Shown here piece by piece: positions 1 through 12,415 of a stretch of 64,000 bases of DNA. The position numbers were made by a program, and so were the translations under genes. Position 1 is the first letter of the stretch. Every line of letters begins with the position of its first letter. The stretch spans positions 310,001 through 374,000 of the forward strand of contig JANVFP010000036.1 in assembly GCA_027919835.1 (NCBI GenBank), in the 5' to 3' direction. Origin of the DNA: Lentinula raphanica. Its lineage: Eukaryota; Basidiomycota; Agaricomycetes; Agaricales; Omphalotaceae. The notes beneath the pieces were generated by a model, which saw only the letters and a program-made list of their open reading frames with translations, had not been told where the DNA came from and searched no databases.

Positions 1-3000
1 TGCGCATCACTGGCCTTCACTTTCACCCGTTCAGCCTTTCTTGTAAAGTATTTGTGGAAGAACAACTGGATAGGAGAGTGAGCTCAGTACAGCACGTAAC
101 TCGTACTGGAAATTGCTCGAAACAAACCTGGTCTACAGGGACGTCCTCGGGTCGTTTCTTTAGGAACTTTTCTTCGTTCATTAACAGCTCGTTGTTCGTG
201 GCTAACTCTCCTTTGGTGAGCTTGACGCCTTCGATGCCGCTGGCAGCAGGTTGCATAGCACTGACTCCCTTGCCCTTGGCAGCATCAGGAGATAATTTTT
301 TCGCATTCTTGTACACGAACCGGTCAAGGAAATGAGATAGAGTATTCAAAGAAAGATCGGCGGTCCCTGTCAACGGCTGGGAGCTCAACAACTGTCGAGC
401 ATATAGAGCGATTGTAGGATGGTAGTGATGAAGAAGTGGTGTCTATACAGAAATGGTATGTCATTTTCGTCGATGTGAGGGCAGGAGAAAACTGTACCAG
501 TTCCCAAAGGGGTGAAGAAGATGCATGAGCGTACTGAGGGTCTCGTTTTCGTGGATCATAAGATTCGCCATCTAATTTTGCACCTTCATTAACCATGGTT
601 CGCAAACCGGGTATGGAACTGAACAACTGAAATCAATCGTGAGGAAGTGAACTACAAATCAGGAGTAGTGATTTACCTCTCCGAGCAAGTAAAGCCCTCC
701 CGCAACGAACTCTGTCGCACCATTGCCTCCGTTTACGAGGACCTGTACAAAGCGTTTAATCAAAGCCTTGATCCGTTCGTTCTCAAGATTTCCGGCGTCA
801 GCTTTGATCGATTTAAATAGAAGATTGAGATACATGGCCTGCTTCGAGGATGATCCGAGGCGTTCATCGTGCAGAGATGAGTAGAGGGTGCGGTAGTATC
901 GATCCACGATGGATTTTGACGTCGAGGCAGAAGATGATGATCCTGAAGAGGAAGAGGAAAGCGACGCGGCTATGTGTTGGATTAACACGAGAGCCTGAAG
1001 GGAAATGTTGAAGGTGGATTTATGGGTAATAAGAAAGAGTGTGTCAATGTGTTTGAGAAGACTGGGAAAACAAGTCAGACTCGATTACGTGTCCCTGAGA
1101 AATTCACTCACCCAACATCCTGACTGTCAATTTTTGCGAAAGGTAATGCCCGATTAACTCCGGTCAGAATGGCAGAAATGAGTTTTGAATGTTCGTCCTC
1201 GACTTCTCCAAAACCGGCTGCCCCTTTGACTTCACGGTCGTTCCTTTTCCTTTCCTTATGTTCATCCTTGAAGACTCTTCCTTTCTTGTCGACCTTTACT
1301 TCTGTTGCCCTCTCACCAGCCTCAATATCTCCAGCATCTTCGCCTTGTTCGGATATCTTGCCTTCCCCAAGTAACTCCTTGAACAGCTCGAAATAGACCT
1401 CAATCAGTTTCAAAGCCACGTCACGGTCAGCAGGAGTCAAAACGATCTGGTTGAAAGTTATAGTGGCGTAGTATCGTGCGTGCGCATTCAAAGGCTTCTT
1501 TTGCGTGGTATCGGCTTTGCCCTTGCCTTTTGGTACCGTAGTGGAAGCGTTGGAAATATTCGTGTCATCTTCAGCGAAGCGAATCTTCCGGCTGGCTATG
1601 TTGGAAGGAAGCTGTGATGCAGCGAATGCTGCAGCCGCCGAGAGTGTGGCAGCGGCTGTCGGCGCGGATGGTTTTAATACCAGAGCTGTGATTTCACGCA
1701 CGACGACTCCTTTCATGGGGGCATGAGGTTGCAGAAGTTGGAGAATGTGATACGAAGCTCGAGAGCATATGGATTTGTCCGTGTCACCCTGATGAATCCT
1801 CATCAGAAAACATTCGGTTAACATACTAAAGAACATCTTACAAGTTTATTCACAAGCAAGCGCAAGAGATTTTGTTCCTGTTCGGGCTTGTCGCGAAGCA
1901 GTGTGAAGATCAGGCTGAGGGTTTGAGTGCGCACGTATGGTAATGGATCGAGAGAGAGATTTTCTAGAATTTGGAGGATCGAGAAGAAATATTTCTTCAG
2001 CCAATCCTCAAAATACCAGATTAACAGATGTTGGTCAGTTACATCGGGATGTAACAATGGCTGATCGCGGAAATACCTCAAGAAAGAAGATTGTCTAAGT
2101 CAGGAAAGAAATATCGAAGTTGTGGAAAATTCCTCACTTCAGTTTACGGTCAGGTACACCTCCACCGACCCACCAATCCACAATGCATCGAAGGGCTTTG
2201 AGGCTTTCTTCTCGTCCTCCCTGACCTTTCCCTCGTTCTGCCATCCCTTTGAGAGTTTCCAGAGCCTTCACGTTGTGTATGGGGCTACTCTGAATTAACA
2301 GAGTCAAGGCGCTCAACCGGTCGGAAAGAGTACCTGACTGAATGATTTTAGACAGAAACGACGCTTCCGACGCGGACGAGCTGCCAGATGATGAAGACTT
2401 GAACGTCTCAATGTCGGAAGCATGGAGCTGCGCAGCTCGTGCATTTAGGGAATTGAGTTGAGTAGAGGTCACAATTGGCAAAGAAGCAGCTGTAATACTC
2501 AGGGGCGGTGAGAAGGTATACCATTGTGAAATGGGAGTGAAAATGAAGGTCGACTTGGCATTCAGAACGGTCTTCTTTGGTATTTCGTCCTGAGCTGATG
2601 AAGGTGCTTTTGACGAATTATCTGCGACCGTGGTCGTACGTGTTTTATCACCTTGCCTGGTTTTGGTTGTGGAGATGGTTTTCTTCTCGGCTTTGGTGAT
2701 GCTAGGTTTGTCAACCTTGGGAAGTTTGGACTCCTTGGCACGTCGATCTACCGGATTCAAGTTGAGTTTTTTCTTTTGCATAGGTTCGGAGACATCGAGG
2801 TTCAATCCTTGTAGGTATTTGGCAACGTCTTTAGAGAGAGCTGGCTATGGAGTCGATCAAAAAACAATCATTTGCTGGATCAAAGGAGATACTTGCATCA
2901 GGAGCGGCTGAACTAGACGCCATATGCTCATCTACATCTTTCACTAGCTCATAATCTTCAACACTTCCTCCTAGCGCCTGAATTTGCTCTTTCAGGACAG

Positions 3001-3097
3001 CATCCTTTTTCCCGGTACCTTTAGCCTTGTGTGTTGGAGAAGACCCTTGTGAGTTACGTCTATCTCTCTGGTCCTTGGTTGTTCGTGAACGGACCAT
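1..3097 (-). CDS. NOC1/MAK21: Noc1/Mak21 (CEBPZ, CBF domain) ribosome-assembly factor, 3' end missing
   Basis: Multi-exon gene starting at the ATG whose complement lies at 3095-3097 (MVRSRTTKDQRDRR...) and leaving the window at its 3' end. Visible pieces in order: basic N-terminus; SKDVAKYLQGLNLD segment; a helical block WYTFSPPLSIT...CIVDWW; RYFRDQPLLHPDV with a helical repeat; YYATITFNQIVLT; the CBF-domain core with YYRTLYSSLHDERL, QAMYLNLLFKSIKAD and FVAGGLYLLGE; then DPRKRDPQYAHASSSPLWEL and FLDRFVYKNAKK. A minus-strand intron at 127-66 joins VPVDQ to LFFHKYFTRKAER, the usual end of the conserved core. Known family: Noc1 pairs with Noc2 in the nucleolus and carries early 60S pre-ribosomes. 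The acidic tail is outside the window. It is divergent from the oxidoreductase at 3645. The family call is firm; the first intron (about 2893-2845) was placed by frame matching. Confidence 0.9.
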
Positions 3098-3644
3098 TTA
3101 AGACGCGAGAAAAGCAAGGTGAAGAAGAAAGGGAAGGAACAACCAAAACAGGCGCACAAAATTTTCGGCGCTTGCCATGCTCCTAAATCTTATCAACTAC
3201 TTTTACGATTCTGCCATCTAGATTATACTTGAATGAAGACCATTTGTGCACAAGAAATGCAAGCTCTGTTCAGCTGCTTGTGTTCCATGCGTCACTCAAC
3301 CGATGCTAAATCTCGGCTGGATTCCCAGAATTTCGATTTCGAAATTCCGAACTGAGCACCTGCTGTCTTTTTTTCTTCGACCTTCCTCTCTTCGTCACCC
3401 GTGTCTTCATAGTTAATCTGATACGGTCAGTTCAAGGGGTACTCATTGAAATGATAATCGATTGCTATATACTAGGTCAGTTGGTTTCCTGCACATTGGT
3501 CGTCGGATCATTGGATTTTCTGTCAGAACATATCAGCGAAATCACCATATAATCGCTAGGTCTTAAGAGCCTTCTCAATCGCTCCGTCTATAGAGCTCCG
3601 GGCTTCCTAGTAACGCGAAAGTGTCTCTTCACCTGCTCGGCGCA
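3098..3644. promoter_or_regulatory. Divergent intergenic region between NOC1 and the flavin oxidoreductase
   Basis: About 550 bases between two start codons pointing away from each other, so both promoters must lie here. I see no long open frame and no clear TATA box next to either ATG. The stretch just left of 3645 is pyrimidine-rich. Confidence 0.5.
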
Positions 3645-5022
3645 ATGAATCCGCCAATTTCCGACATTTCCGACACGCCCAAATTATTTCAGCCAATACG
3701 CGTCGGGAGACTCGAATTACAGCACAGAATCGTCTATCCCCCGCAGACGCGATACAAAGCAACCAGAAATGGACATGTACCTTTGCTACCTATCGTAAAA
3801 GAGTACTACTCCCAGCGCGCTAGCATGCCGGGAACACTCCTAATCACCGAAGCGGTCCTCATCTCAGACAAAGCCGGTGGTAAGACGCATCTACCTGGCA
3901 TCTGGAATCAGAACCAAATCGATGCTTGGAAAGAAGTAAGCCGTCACCTTCCATACCCATCATTGCAGCTAACATACGGGGGATTCTGTTAACCGACTAG
4001 ATCGCAGATGAAATTCATGCCAAAGGATGCTATGTATTCATGCAAATTTGGGCACTAGGACGTGCCGCAGAATACGAGGATCCAGGTCTCGAAGATGAAT
4101 CCCAACCCTTCCAATACGTCTCAGCTTCGGACGTACAGTTATTTGGGTTGAAAGACAAACCTCCGCGACCATTGACGATTCCGGAAATCAAAGAATACAT
4201 TCAAAACTTCGGCGAAGCGGCAGCCAATGCAGTCCACAAAGCTGGGTTCGATGGTGTCGAAGTGCACGCAGCGAACGGGTATTTGTGCGACCAGTTCACG
4301 CAAGACGTATCGAACCATCGTACAGACGAGTACGGTGGAAGTGTCGAAGGAAGGTGTAAGTTTGTATTGGATATTCTACAAGAGGTATCGCAGACGGTGG
4401 GCCAGGATCGTGTTGCGGTAAGATTGAGTCCTTGGAGTTTATTTCAGAGTAAGGGCATGTAATGGTTCACGTCACGGCGCTGACGATTGTTTTTCATTCT
4501 CTTGGCGCAGACATGCGAATGACAGATCCCGTTCCAACGTTCCGCTACTTGGTCACCAAGATTAAGGAAGACTTACCAGAGCTCGCCTACCTTCACGTTG
4601 TTGAGCCTCGGATTAATGGCTCCAAGACGGAAGCTTCAGACAACATCGTGCAGACAGATTCCAATGACTTTTTGCGAAGTATCTGGCGCCCTAAGCCATT
4701 TATCTCAGCTGGGAATTACACAAGAGAAACGGGCATGCGAACAGCGGATGAGAAAGGGGATTTAATCGCTTTCGGGAGGTTTTTCATCTCTAATGTATGT
4801 CTACATATGTTCTTGTGTGGTAATTGATGCTCATCTGTACATTAGCCAGACCTTCCAGACAGGTTGATGCGAAACCTTCCTCTAGCTCCTTTCGATAGAG
4901 ACACGTTCTATGTTCGTGGAGACACTAGTGGACGGGGATATACAGATTACCCGTTCCACAAACCTGATGCAGAGGGCCTTACTCCCAAGGAGGTTTTGGA
5001 CAACCTGCTTCATGACGTTTGA
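3645..5022 (+). CDS. NADH:flavin oxidoreductase / Old Yellow Enzyme (OYE-like ene-reductase)
   Basis: Four exons: 3645-3935, 4001-4448, 4511-4794, 4846-5022. The start is the ATG of [18 protein letters not shown]; the open frame reaches further up only through a GTG. It has the OYE landmarks: [23 protein letters not shown] at the N-terminus; FMQIWALGR on the FMN face; [19 protein letters not shown] with the substrate-binding H-x-x-N type motif; [14 protein letters not shown]; and [17 protein letters not shown] near the C-terminus. Length (about 400 residues) is normal for fungal OYEs. The family uses FMN and NAD(P)H to reduce activated C=C bonds in the cytosol. The physiological substrate cannot be inferred. 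No biosynthetic-cluster neighbours are present, so a general stress or detoxification role is a guess. Confidence 0.92.
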
Positions 5023-6361
5023 TATCACGCATTACAGCCAATGGAAACCTTCTTCCTAACACAGCCTACAATGTTGAAAACCGGTCGGTATGTTTTGAAG
5101 AATGAAGCAAACTCATAAAGGCGACTTGTAACTTTTTCAGAACTGATTCAAGGCAGTTCACTGATCGGAACGAAAACTCGTACTGACAAATGCGTTGTAA
5201 ATATCATATTTCAGATCATGGGGGCACTTGGATCCTCAACAACCTCCGTTCTTCGGTTTCCGGAAGAGTAGAGTGAGCGGATTGACATTCTCGAGAAGCC
5301 TCGGTAAAATGCTCCTCTTCTCATTCCAACCAAAGATTCGGAAACCTCCACACCGAGTACTCGTCCTACAAATCAGATGCAGGAACTGAGTTTCTTCGGA
5401 AATTGTCATAAGTGCAGACATGTCCCTTTCATAACCTCCTCATCTGCATTTGGGTCATGACTTCACATTCGTCAATCAATTGAAGCCGGCGCATTCACTG
5501 ATACACCTCATCTTGGAAAGAGTACGAACTCTTGCAAGAGGAAATCCTGCTTCTATATGTTCATATATCAAGAAATATTTCTGGGGTTTCTGGATGAATT
5601 TCTCGTGGGTGCGCAGCTGAGAATCCGGATGAAATTTCGACTCCAGTAGCATCGATGCCTGACATGAAGCTGTTATGAAGATTGTGGAATCCTTCGGAGT
5701 CTCATCTAATTTGCTACTTACATGAGTTTGTCCCTTTTACGAATTACTTGTCCGACAACGAGATTGAAGAATTCAAGGTGGCACGACTCCTCTGAGGACG
5801 AATCTTTATTCGTTGTGCCATGATGCTCGCCGGCACGTTCAGTATGAGAATAACCTCAGATAGAGTTCGTACAAATCTAGCGAATTCTGATCTATTCTGA
5901 AATGTATGAGTTGAGACGAACTTTGATTCACGTGTGGCAGTACATATTCTCGTCCCACTGTGATTCGAGGACTCTTGAGAATGAGACATACAAATCGATA
6001 CCTCAAACATCGCAATTATATTCGACTGACGGCCCTAGCCCCCAGATCCTATTCGTCCTTGATACTCACTATCATTTAACATGCAGCCGGCCACATAAAA
6101 ATAAAACTGGCTTCTACTACTAGGTACGATTGACAACGTTTATGGAAGCCACGACACCACTATTTTAATTACATCCTCCTCTTTCGAGGTCATAGGCTAA
6201 CGGGCAAGTGCTCGTGATCACGTAGCCATATATCTGGTTGGCTTCCCGAAGGGGAACGGTTGAGCAGTCTGTGATTTGAGATAGTACAACTTCATCCGTA
6301 CCTGGAAAGTCCATGGACCAAATCATCCAAGTCGCAGTAATCACGAAATCGTTCTTTGTCC
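5023..6361. other. Gene-poor interval, no supportable gene
   Basis: About 1.3 kb with only short overlapping frames on both strands (longest under 90 codons). None continues across plausible splice sites or resembles a family I know. The region between two genes transcribed toward each other probably holds both 3' ends. Confidence 0.5.
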
Positions 6362-7676
6362 TCAGGTATCAGAAGTATCATGGGACATAGCTAAGTGATA
6401 TCCGTTGGTGTTGGCCAGATTAGGATCGCGATCACTCAATGTTGCCTTCATGTAGAGCACACGCAACGGCCGACATTCTTCTCCAATCGCGGAGCTCCAG
6501 CCTGGTACCCGAGAGCCAATCCTATCGCGCATGAGTGCCCTCAGATGTCTATTCTCGATATCATCCGAATCATGAGGCCATCGAAACGCCGGATTCATCG
6601 CCCACATAGGAACAATACGAGCGCCCTCCCAGTCAAGAACTGCAATGATCTTCGTAGGGTCGACTGTGGACACAAGAATATTGTGCGTAGAGTAATCCAC
6701 ATGTTCTATACTGAAACGCGACTCGTCCCGGTTGGTGCACAATTGTACTTCATTAGCTCCGCGTATGAGATTCAGCACAGTGTCGATACGTGAGGATGCT
6801 TCGGGTTGTGGGGTTAGGGAAAGTCGGTATGCAAGGTCCTGACGTGCGCAGGCTTCGAGCCATTCCTTCACAGTGTTGAAGGGCCCACATCTGTTCCTTT
6901 CAGGAGGAGCTATAGCATAATGATTCCTGCTTGGAAGAAAAGTCATGGGTCCGACCACGAATCTCTCTTTGAAGGGCTCATATAGGCTTCCAATCTGGAC
7001 GAAAGTCTGTTGCATGAGCTGAGACCATACGTCTGCGAATGACAAAGCCAGCTGCTCGCGCTGAGCTCTTGTCAAGGTATGCCATATCTCGTCAACATTT
7101 TGACCTTCAACCTATCGTAACCTTGTTAACCCACTGCGGTTTATAGTGTGCTGTTAACTTACGTATTCCATAACAAGCCATGCACCACCTACACGGTGGT
7201 CTTCGTCGTTATCGTACCCATATATTTCTGGGATGGGTATTGTTGTATGTCCTCTCAAATAGCGGATAGTTGCAACCTAGCAAGACAGATGAGGATGACA
7301 CACGTTGAAATATATCCGAGGCATTGTGCCAACCTCTGATGGCATCTTGAGCGGAGAAGATAGACCAGTTCCACTGCCTTCTTTTCTCAAGAATACTGAT
7401 TCAACGCGGACAAGTTTGTTTCCTGTACGAGACATTCGAGCAATGAAAGTCTTGGAAGGAGCGGATTACGATGAGAACGGAAAAGCGGATGATGGCGAAA
7501 AAGGTCAATAGTTACCAGATGGTGACTACCTACATAACTTCAGTATTCAGGTTCCGTGGTAGTAGAGCTGCTCAACGACTCGTACCGTGCACATGGCTCT
7601 CGAGAAACTTGCATTTTTCGGCGAGCAAGGCCTCAACACGCTCCTTGAGGACAAACGTGTCTATGGAGTGAGGCAT
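6362..7676 (-). CDS. Aminoglycoside-phosphotransferase (APH)-like kinase-fold protein
   Basis: Core exons are 7276-7163 and 7111-6362, preceded by an exon ending at 7334. Joined, they read PSE/VATIRYLRGHTTIPIPEIYGYD, then GGAWLVMEYVEGQNVDEIWH, the normal N-lobe of fungal APH-family proteins. The catalytic loop is HVDYSTHNILV (HxD kept, usual HGDxxxxN altered) and the metal-binding segment is AVLDWEGARIVP, with the DW(E) seen throughout the family. The first exon probably starts at ATG 7676 (MPHSIDTFVLKERVEALLAE). The link between it and the exon near 7459 is not certain and may include a very small exon near 7510. The family is greatly expanded in agaricomycetes; most members have no known substrate. 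It should not be read as antibiotic resistance. Confidence 0.8.
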
Positions 7677-9202
7677 TGGGAGGCGACTACTATAGCGAAA
7701 GGAAGGCCATGCGCAGTAAGTTATCCGAAAGTTCTTCAACGATTCACTCTACACTGGGAGTATGAGAATGAAACGCCCTGCGGCTAACTTTTCATGAGCG
7801 CTAATTGCCAGGTCGCTTTGACACACTGCTACATACTTATCACACACAGAAGCTCAGAAAGTCGGCTGTGAAGTACATTATACACAGATGAGCATCTGAG
7901 TTCTTCACTATTTTCGTGATCCGAATGATATGCAGCATTTCCGAGAGTGTGCGCACTATGGCAGTAAGTAAATTTATCGATCGCAGCCTCAAAACGTTGC
8001 AGAAGTTCGATACTAAAGGTTTGTCCAATGGGCCATCCAGTTATCAGTACTAATATTCGTAGGCTGTATGTACTAGGTCACGCCATGATCTGCCCTTGAA
8101 AGCGGATGCGCGCATTAATCGCGACGAAAGGAAAATTTGTAGTACCTGTACGATATGAGTTTTCAAAGCAACGGTACCACTGGGAAGTACGTTTTCTCTT
8201 TGTCCAAACGAGTTTTACTATGTATTCGATTCGTACAGCGGGAAATCTTTGAACCGTGCATGATGGCCTGGAGACTATTGCTGTACTTAACTCTGTCTGT
8301 ATCAAATCTTCAGCATATCAACAATAAGATATCGGAACACGAGGTTCAACGTTGGATTGAAATGAAAAATGGAACTGGAACTACGACGATTGAAGAGAGA
8401 AGTTTGGAACAGTAACTTTGTTTACTCAACAAAACTCATTATAGAGTTCTCGGACCCGCCGCCACCTTGAGGTAAAGTTGTGTGCACTCAGTGTACACTG
8501 CATACGCCTACCTGCTGGAAGCTACACGGGTTATTCACACACTCCTTACCCCAATATAAGAGTGCGAGTCACGTCCTCTCTCGGTGTCATTCTCTGATTA
8601 ACCCCTACAAGAAACATGCCCACAAAGGAACCTACTACAAAGGAATGGCGTCCAGGATTTTTTAATGCCGGGGAGGACTGCTGTATATGGCTTGTCGATC
8701 CTAAGAGCCGCTGTGGCTATTCCTTGTCATCGTTCAGATGTATCATCGACCGTATGGGCTTTGACCGCTCCTCTCGACAAACATACTAACCATCTACCTG
8801 CCTGTAGATCATGGGAATGAAAACAACAAGGTCAATCATCTCTTGCTCACCATTTGACATTCACTGGAAGCTCAGATTTTCACATCTCAGCCGCCTCATT
8901 TCGCATTCTGGACGAAGCTTTGAGGGTGATGAAGGTCGGCGTATGTGGGCAGATAATTTACACCACGTTGTTCCAGGTTACTTTCCCACACAAAAGCAAC
9001 AGGAAGACTGACATTATTGCATCCTTTAGGCTCCAGGCTAACGTGACATGAGACTTTGCTCTGTTGTGTTTTCTGCGACTTCATTCCTGCTTGATATTTC
9101 CTTTTTCGCGCTTGTCATTTCAACTACACACAGTTTTCTTTGCCAATCTGTAGTCCATTATCATCAAATGCTACGTGTTTACCTTTTCATGTCTAGGTAT
9201 GG
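7677..9202. other. Gene-poor interval with decayed coding-like scraps
   Basis: About 1.5 kb without a complete gene. A 66-codon frame starting at 8616 (MPTKEPTTKEWRPGFFNAGE) reads like protein but ends at a stop after four cysteines and has no clear continuation. Around 8811-9010 several overlapping short frames occur. I could not join them into one gene by splice sites. They may be relics of the same degraded gene as the fragment at 9203. Confidence 0.4.
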
Positions 9203-9433
9203 GTTCCAGAAATCTTCCCACCAGCAGGAGCTTGAACAATCGCAAAGGGTTGTAATGGGAGGCAAGTCTTGCCCATAGACGCGCTAGAGGAAGTTGAGTC
9301 AGCTTCGGTCATCGTCGCTGAAATGCAAAACAAGGGCGAGCTTGTTCCAGGGCATCCCAACCCTCAAACTCTCTCTCTCAAGAGTGTAAGAGTAAATGCT
9401 TACTGTATTGCAGGAAGAGCCTCTTCAATGTGA
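9203..9433 (+). pseudogene. Decayed gene fragment with an in-frame stop, overlapping the 3' end of GPI1
   Basis: Reading frame VPEIFPPAGA, stop TGA at 9233-9235, then TIAKGCNGRQVLPIDALEEV and further to GHPNPQTLSLKS. The downstream part looks like genuine protein-coding sequence, but an in-frame stop separates it from the matching upstream part and no start codon is found. Its last third lies opposite the final GPI1 exon (9443-9378), so the true end is probably near 9390. I do not recognise the family. It is most likely the remnant of a gene once convergent with GPI1. An intron that removes the stop is possible but I found no good splice pair. Confidence 0.3.
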
Positions 9434-11898
9434 CGGGTTGATTCTACAAATTCATCAATCGAGTGAACATATGGACATTGCGAAATTATCAATGGCAGAA
9501 CGAGAAGTCGAATTCGGCGGAGACGAGAGCAACAGCAAAGGAGAAACCGCGGAGTAAGTGTTGAACAGTAACTTACCTCGACCACTGGAATGAGGGTTGT
9601 GATGAGACCTTCAGATGAGTGCCTTGCCTGATGGCTCGCTTCGTTCAAGTCCCCGGAGGGTGCTCGTGCGGAATCGTATTCGGCTGCACCAGTACCTACA
9701 ACCTTGTTGTTGGCATGGACCAGCACGGTGACAAAACCAAAATACAACCCCCCGGGTAAACGCCAGGGGTCCTTGAGCTTCAACACCAGCGCAAATAACG
9801 GAAAGTGGTTCATGAAAGCGAGCAATAACTCTAAGCCTGCTTGACAGAGGATCGTGACTAGCCGTAACTGTATCCAGAACCCAAGAAAAAAAGACAACGT
9901 TTGTGAATGAATATAGGGTTCGTTTCGTTGTAAAGTGAACGCGAGAATAGTTGAAACACATGTTGGGAGGGACTTTTTGATTGATACTCACGAGAGCGAA
10001 TAGAGCGTAATAAGCCAGCACTGTCGGGAACAAAAATGCCAGGAGGGTGAAGAGAAGTGTGCCAAATAAGAGTTGATCAATGTCATACTCCCAGGAATCA
10101 GTGCGATTCCGGAGTACGTTGAAGCGTTTTCCTATGATAGATATAGGGTGAGGGATACCGTAGATTAGACAGACTCAAACTCCTTGGAGACAAACCTCGA
10201 AACAAACGCCATAAACTACCTAGACCCCATAAAGCTCTTTCGTACACCACCATGGTTATGGCGTAACATGTGTAGATGTGTAGAGTGAATATCACGAATA
10301 GATCATAAAAAAGCGCGATAGATATGGTCATCCCACCCATACCGCCTAGGAGGACGTGATTGAGGGTGATGGAGAGAAAAGTGATCACAAGTGAACGCAC
10401 CGAAGAGAGCACCAAAAGAAGATATAAGTCCAATTATGTAGATAATATTTGAGAGTTGCGGGAATATTGTATGTCGAAGAATGCCTGATGTGAAGCAAAC
10501 CCATGAGATATTGGAAGGCGAGACACAGTTTCGTCGGGTAACTTACCTCCCCAGATGTCGATAAAGTCAACGAATGTGCCTGAGTAAAAACGACTCAGCT
10601 CCGTGTTCAGCTTCAATCCTGCTGGCCATGAATCGAGCCAATAGAGCATGTATTGAAGCCATGAGATAAGGAGTTCCTGTAGTAACCATAAGACTGCTCA
10701 GAGAAATCCTCATGTTGGAAACGGAGAGAAAATACTTCTATGAATTTCCTTAGTATTTCGGATAGCATTTTATGATTTTCACATAGAAAAACTCCAAATG
10801 CGTAGCCTATCGTCACGTCGTTGAGAATAAGCCACAGCGTATTGAAGAAGCTGTAGGGTTAAGTTGTGTTGAGGACACGTCCAGGTACGAACTTTGTGGT
10901 TACCACCAACCTAGTATATTTCATCGAATATGCCTCGATCCGAGCACCCTTTCTCTTTGGCTCAAGAGCAGTTGTTTGACGAAGAAGAACACTCAATTGC
11001 TCCGCACGGACATCCATTTGCTGCACTGCGAAATTGAAGGGAAGTTTAACATTATATAGACTTTGGCACTTACCAGTCAACGAAACATCTTTCACAGTGA
11101 ATTTCTGCGAGACGCGTAGACGACCAATAACTTGGATAGGATGTGACACGAGTGATTGAGAGAGCGCAAGGGTGGCTTGTAGCATGTTCAGCATTCGGGT
11201 CGTGATCGCGCTTTTCGTCATTCGTCGTATGGTCCCACTCGGGTTGGACATTGAGGATGAACGTTCTAGTACCGCGGCATTGATGACACCTGCTACATTG
11301 AGCTGGAAAGAAATTGTTCAGTCGAATTCAGCGTCAAAAGTTGAACGTTGAGACACAACACACTTGGTTAACCACATCCTCACTAATACCACTGGTTTCC
11401 CTCGATGCAGATTGGACACTAGTCCTTCTGGTTGCATCGCTGAACGCGTCGATGTCCAGATTCAGAGCATCCATGCAGTAGAATCTGAGCGTGTGGGCCT
11501 GGTGTCGATGATAGAACACAAAGCTATATCTCGTTTCTTGTCTGCATTGTGAGCATCAAGCAGATATCTGCTTCTAGTGGGGAAGCCACGCACTCCAAAT
11601 CTGCGAGTTCTGGGATAGCAAGGCTTTTCCTGTTTAGATCTTGAAAGCTACATCGGCTGATGAGCTGTAATTGTCCGAGATCCTTCATGTCCGTGTCTTG
11701 TTGTACATGTTCGAGGATTTCGAGTAGTTCTGCACGACAGTCCGAGTCCACCGTCAGCGTTCTTGGCCGTAATACACCCGCTACTACAATGCAAGTTCCA
11801 CGTTTGCTATGGTTATACCAACCAAAGGCATAGCCAGATATTTGACAGTCCAACGGCCAGAAGACGGGGGTAGATGGACGATATAGAGATGGAAGCAT
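9378..11898 (-). CDS. GPI1: GPI1 / PIG-Q, subunit of the GPI-GlcNAc transferase
   Basis: Many short exons on the minus strand. The first ATG in the conserved frame is at 11898 (MLPSLYRPSTPVFWPLD); the open frame extends further only to a TTG. Landmarks in order: FGWYNHSKRGTC; IGYAFGVFLCENH; SWLQYMLYWLDSWPAGLKLN; LHIYTCYAITMVVYERALWG and SLWRLFRGK; NVLRNRTDSWEYDIDQLLFG followed by TLLFTLLAFLFPTVLAYYAL; FPLFALVLKLKDPWRLPGG. The last exon (9443-9378), after an intron at 9576-9444, gives NQPVTLKRLFLQY. These hydrophobic blocks and the YDxDQLLxGT motif are diagnostic. Gpi1 stabilises the ER complex that moves GlcNAc onto phosphatidylinositol. Its start lies only 86 bp from a divergent tRNA gene. 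Confidence 0.9.
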
Positions 11899-11984
11899 GT
11901 GCTCAAAGTGGTCGTCCAAATCGAACTTCAAAGTGCCATTTCTCAAAGTCGATATATAGTAATTGCCTATGGTAATTTTGTCAC

Positions 11985-12057
11985 GGGGGTATAGCTCAGC
12001 TGGGAGAGCAGCAGACTGAAGTTCTGAAGGTCCCGCGTTCGATCCGCGGTACCCCCA
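11985..12057 (+). tRNA. tRNA-Phe, anticodon GAA
   Basis: A 73-base cloverleaf without intron. The acceptor stem GGGGGTA pairs with TACCCCC plus discriminator A. The D arm is GCTC-AGCTGGGA-GAGC. The anticodon arm has loop CTGAAGT, giving GAA at positions 34-36 and reading Phe codons. The T arm is CCGCG-TTCGATC-CGCGG. A-box (TAGCTCAGCTGGG) and B-box (GTTCGATCC) promoters are intact. The first pair of the anticodon stem is a G-A mismatch, otherwise the fold is standard. Confidence 0.96.
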
Positions 12058-12081
12058 TTAAACCTCCTGCGTTGTATTGTG

Positions 12082-12088
12082 TTTTTTT
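12082..12088 (+). terminator. RNA polymerase III terminator of tRNA-Phe
   Basis: A run of seven T on the coding strand 25 bases after the tRNA, the usual Pol III stop signal. Confidence 0.75.
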
Positions 12089-12415
12089 CTCCCTCTCCTT
12101 CTTTCTCTTCCCGATCATAAAATAACTCGGACAAGGTGCTGGTGAACTCTCTGGCATCCTATGTATCTACCTGTCTATTTTTCTCTTGCAACCCATCTTC
12201 CGTCGGGTACAGGAACTCTTCCAGCGCTAGCCGCCACTTCGAAACCCTTCAATGATTCATGGGATGACGGTCAAGCTCAACGACAAAGGCCTCCACAAGC
12301 CTCCGATAACGCTCTTGCCTTTTCTTGTCTGCTTATATGCTTATATGCTCTGAACGGCGGCGGGCAGCGGCGGGCGTATTGAGGGATTTCTGAGATCGAT
12401 TATCACTCAACATTG

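Noticed and set aside
54..335. Plus-strand frame across the NOC1 terminal region
   Set aside because: Shadow of the minus-strand coding exon; no family and no splice partners.
6362..7676. Reading the APH-like gene as an aminoglycoside-resistance gene
   Set aside because: The fold is shared, but this is a fungal multi-gene family with unknown substrates, with introns and no bacterial context.
8616..8790. Possible cysteine-rich PLAC8-like protein (MPTKEPTTKEWRPG...)
   Set aside because: Only the start resembles PLAC8; the required Cys-rich core is absent and the frame ends at once.
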